Assembly (NCBI GenBank): GCA_024227475.1
Contig: JAAEUI010000582.1
Span: 1-33,654 of the forward strand
DNA: 33,654 bases
Direction: 5' to 3'
Source of the DNA: Paracoccaceae bacterium
GTDB taxonomy: Bacteria; Pseudomonadota; Alphaproteobacteria; Rhodobacterales; Rhodobacteraceae
Shown: piece after piece, positions 33,408-33,654 of the stretch
How the letters are laid out: every line of letters starts with the position of its first letter
Numbering within the stretch: position 1 is the first letter of the stretch
Position numbers and translations under genes: made by a program
Notes under the pieces: generated by a model
Databases searched by the model: none
What the model was told of the DNA's origin: nothing
Seen by the model: only the letters and a program-made list of their open reading frames with translations

Positions 33408-33654
33408 ATGGCCGTTTGCAGTGATTTTCTGATCGAGCGCAGGTTTCTGGCTTCCGTCACCGGTTTTCGGGACGGATTGGTTTTGTGTGTCGGGCTTAAG
33501 CGATTGCGGCGGCTTGCGGGTTGAGAGTGATCTTGTTTGCGGCCTTAAGAAGGTTTTGCGAGATGGCGGCCATGACCATCTGCGCGTGGATCTTGGCGAG
33601 GCCGAAGTATCGTGCGCGGTGCAATCCAAAGAGCCGTTTCATCGTGCCGAAGCA
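33393..33654 (-). mobile_element. IS5-type insertion sequence, one end only
   Basis: The right end of the window is occupied by one end of an insertion sequence. GAGACCTCTGCATGAATGG at about 33393 resembles the terminal repeats that begin GAGACCTTTGCA in IS5-family elements. About 100 bp further in begins the transposase stop codon. The other end and the target duplication lie outside the window, so the exact boundary is inferred. Confidence 0.6.
33496..33654 (-). CDS. IS5-type DDE transposase, C-terminal end (5' part outside window)
   Basis: On the minus strand the frame from 33654 to the TAA at 33498-33496 encodes 52 residues containing TMKRLFGLHRARYFGLAKIH and AQMVMAAISQNLLKAANKI. This is the familiar last stretch of IS5-like transposases, just after the catalytic Glu region, where the chain packs as helices. 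No start is visible, since the gene runs out of the window. The protein would mobilise the element whose end disrupts the DUF1566 gene. Whether the element is intact cannot be judged from this window. Confidence 0.75.
   Translation of the reverse strand, partial: CFGTMKRLFGLHRARYFGLAKIHAQMVMAAISQNLLKAANKITLNPQAAAIA

Noticed and set aside
1-33654. CRISPR array, tRNA or rRNA genes
   Set aside because: No regularly spaced repeats, no cloverleaf with a T-loop of the GTTCRAATC type and no rRNA sequence were recognised by reading.

Overview
The window looks like a chromosomal segment of an alphaproteobacterium, most likely a marine member of the Rhodobacteraceae (roseobacter group). The basis is the family content (PccA and methylmalonyl-CoA mutase close together, a MaeB-type malic enzyme fused to a phosphotransacetylase-like domain, PrpE, a DUF4174 protein, NCS2 permease, MetY, RlmB) and a moderate G+C with coding on both strands. 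This is inference from content; no alignment was run.

Region 1 (1-10070) is propionate/propionyl-CoA metabolism: the 3' part of pccA, a convergent DUF4174 protein, a GT-C-like membrane protein, methylmalonyl-CoA mutase, malic enzyme and propionyl-CoA synthetase. Together they carry propionate to propionyl-CoA, methylmalonyl-CoA and succinyl-CoA, and malate out to pyruvate.

Region 2 (10071-15924) is the most interesting part. A signalling locus encodes a small secreted protein of the sulfite-oxidase/molybdopterin-binding fold without a visible metal ligand. Next comes a membrane histidine kinase whose ATPase and receiver domains both look degenerate, then an intact soluble kinase-receiver-Hpt hybrid, then a LuxO-like sigma-54 activator. 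Its upstream region carries a good sigma-54 promoter candidate. About 90 bp further up is a dyad containing a 12/13 match to the Vibrio LuxO operator consensus, which suggests autoregulation. A small secreted protein gene follows (16160-16786).

Region 3 (16833-22255) is purine catabolism: uraD (with Gln where the family's catalytic His is expected), 8-oxoguanine deaminase and an NCS2 xanthine/urate-type permease. Between the last two sits a two-gene predicted conflict module, an EACC1-like protein plus a membrane-anchored caspase-family peptidase, bounded by a convergent gene on one side and an intrinsic terminator on the other.

Region 4 (22446-32183) is mixed housekeeping: a TPR/glycosyltransferase gene coupled to a DUF6165 gene, mgtE, a long single-pass protein with GspL/PilM-like and PilP/GspC-like ends, a SIMPL protein, and a leftward series rlmB, YHS protein, CoA-binding protein and metY. 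Region 5 (32478-33654) is a DUF1566 (Lcl-like) secreted protein gene that appears truncated by an IS5-type insertion sequence, of which only one end lies in the window. No rRNA, tRNA or CRISPR array was recognised.
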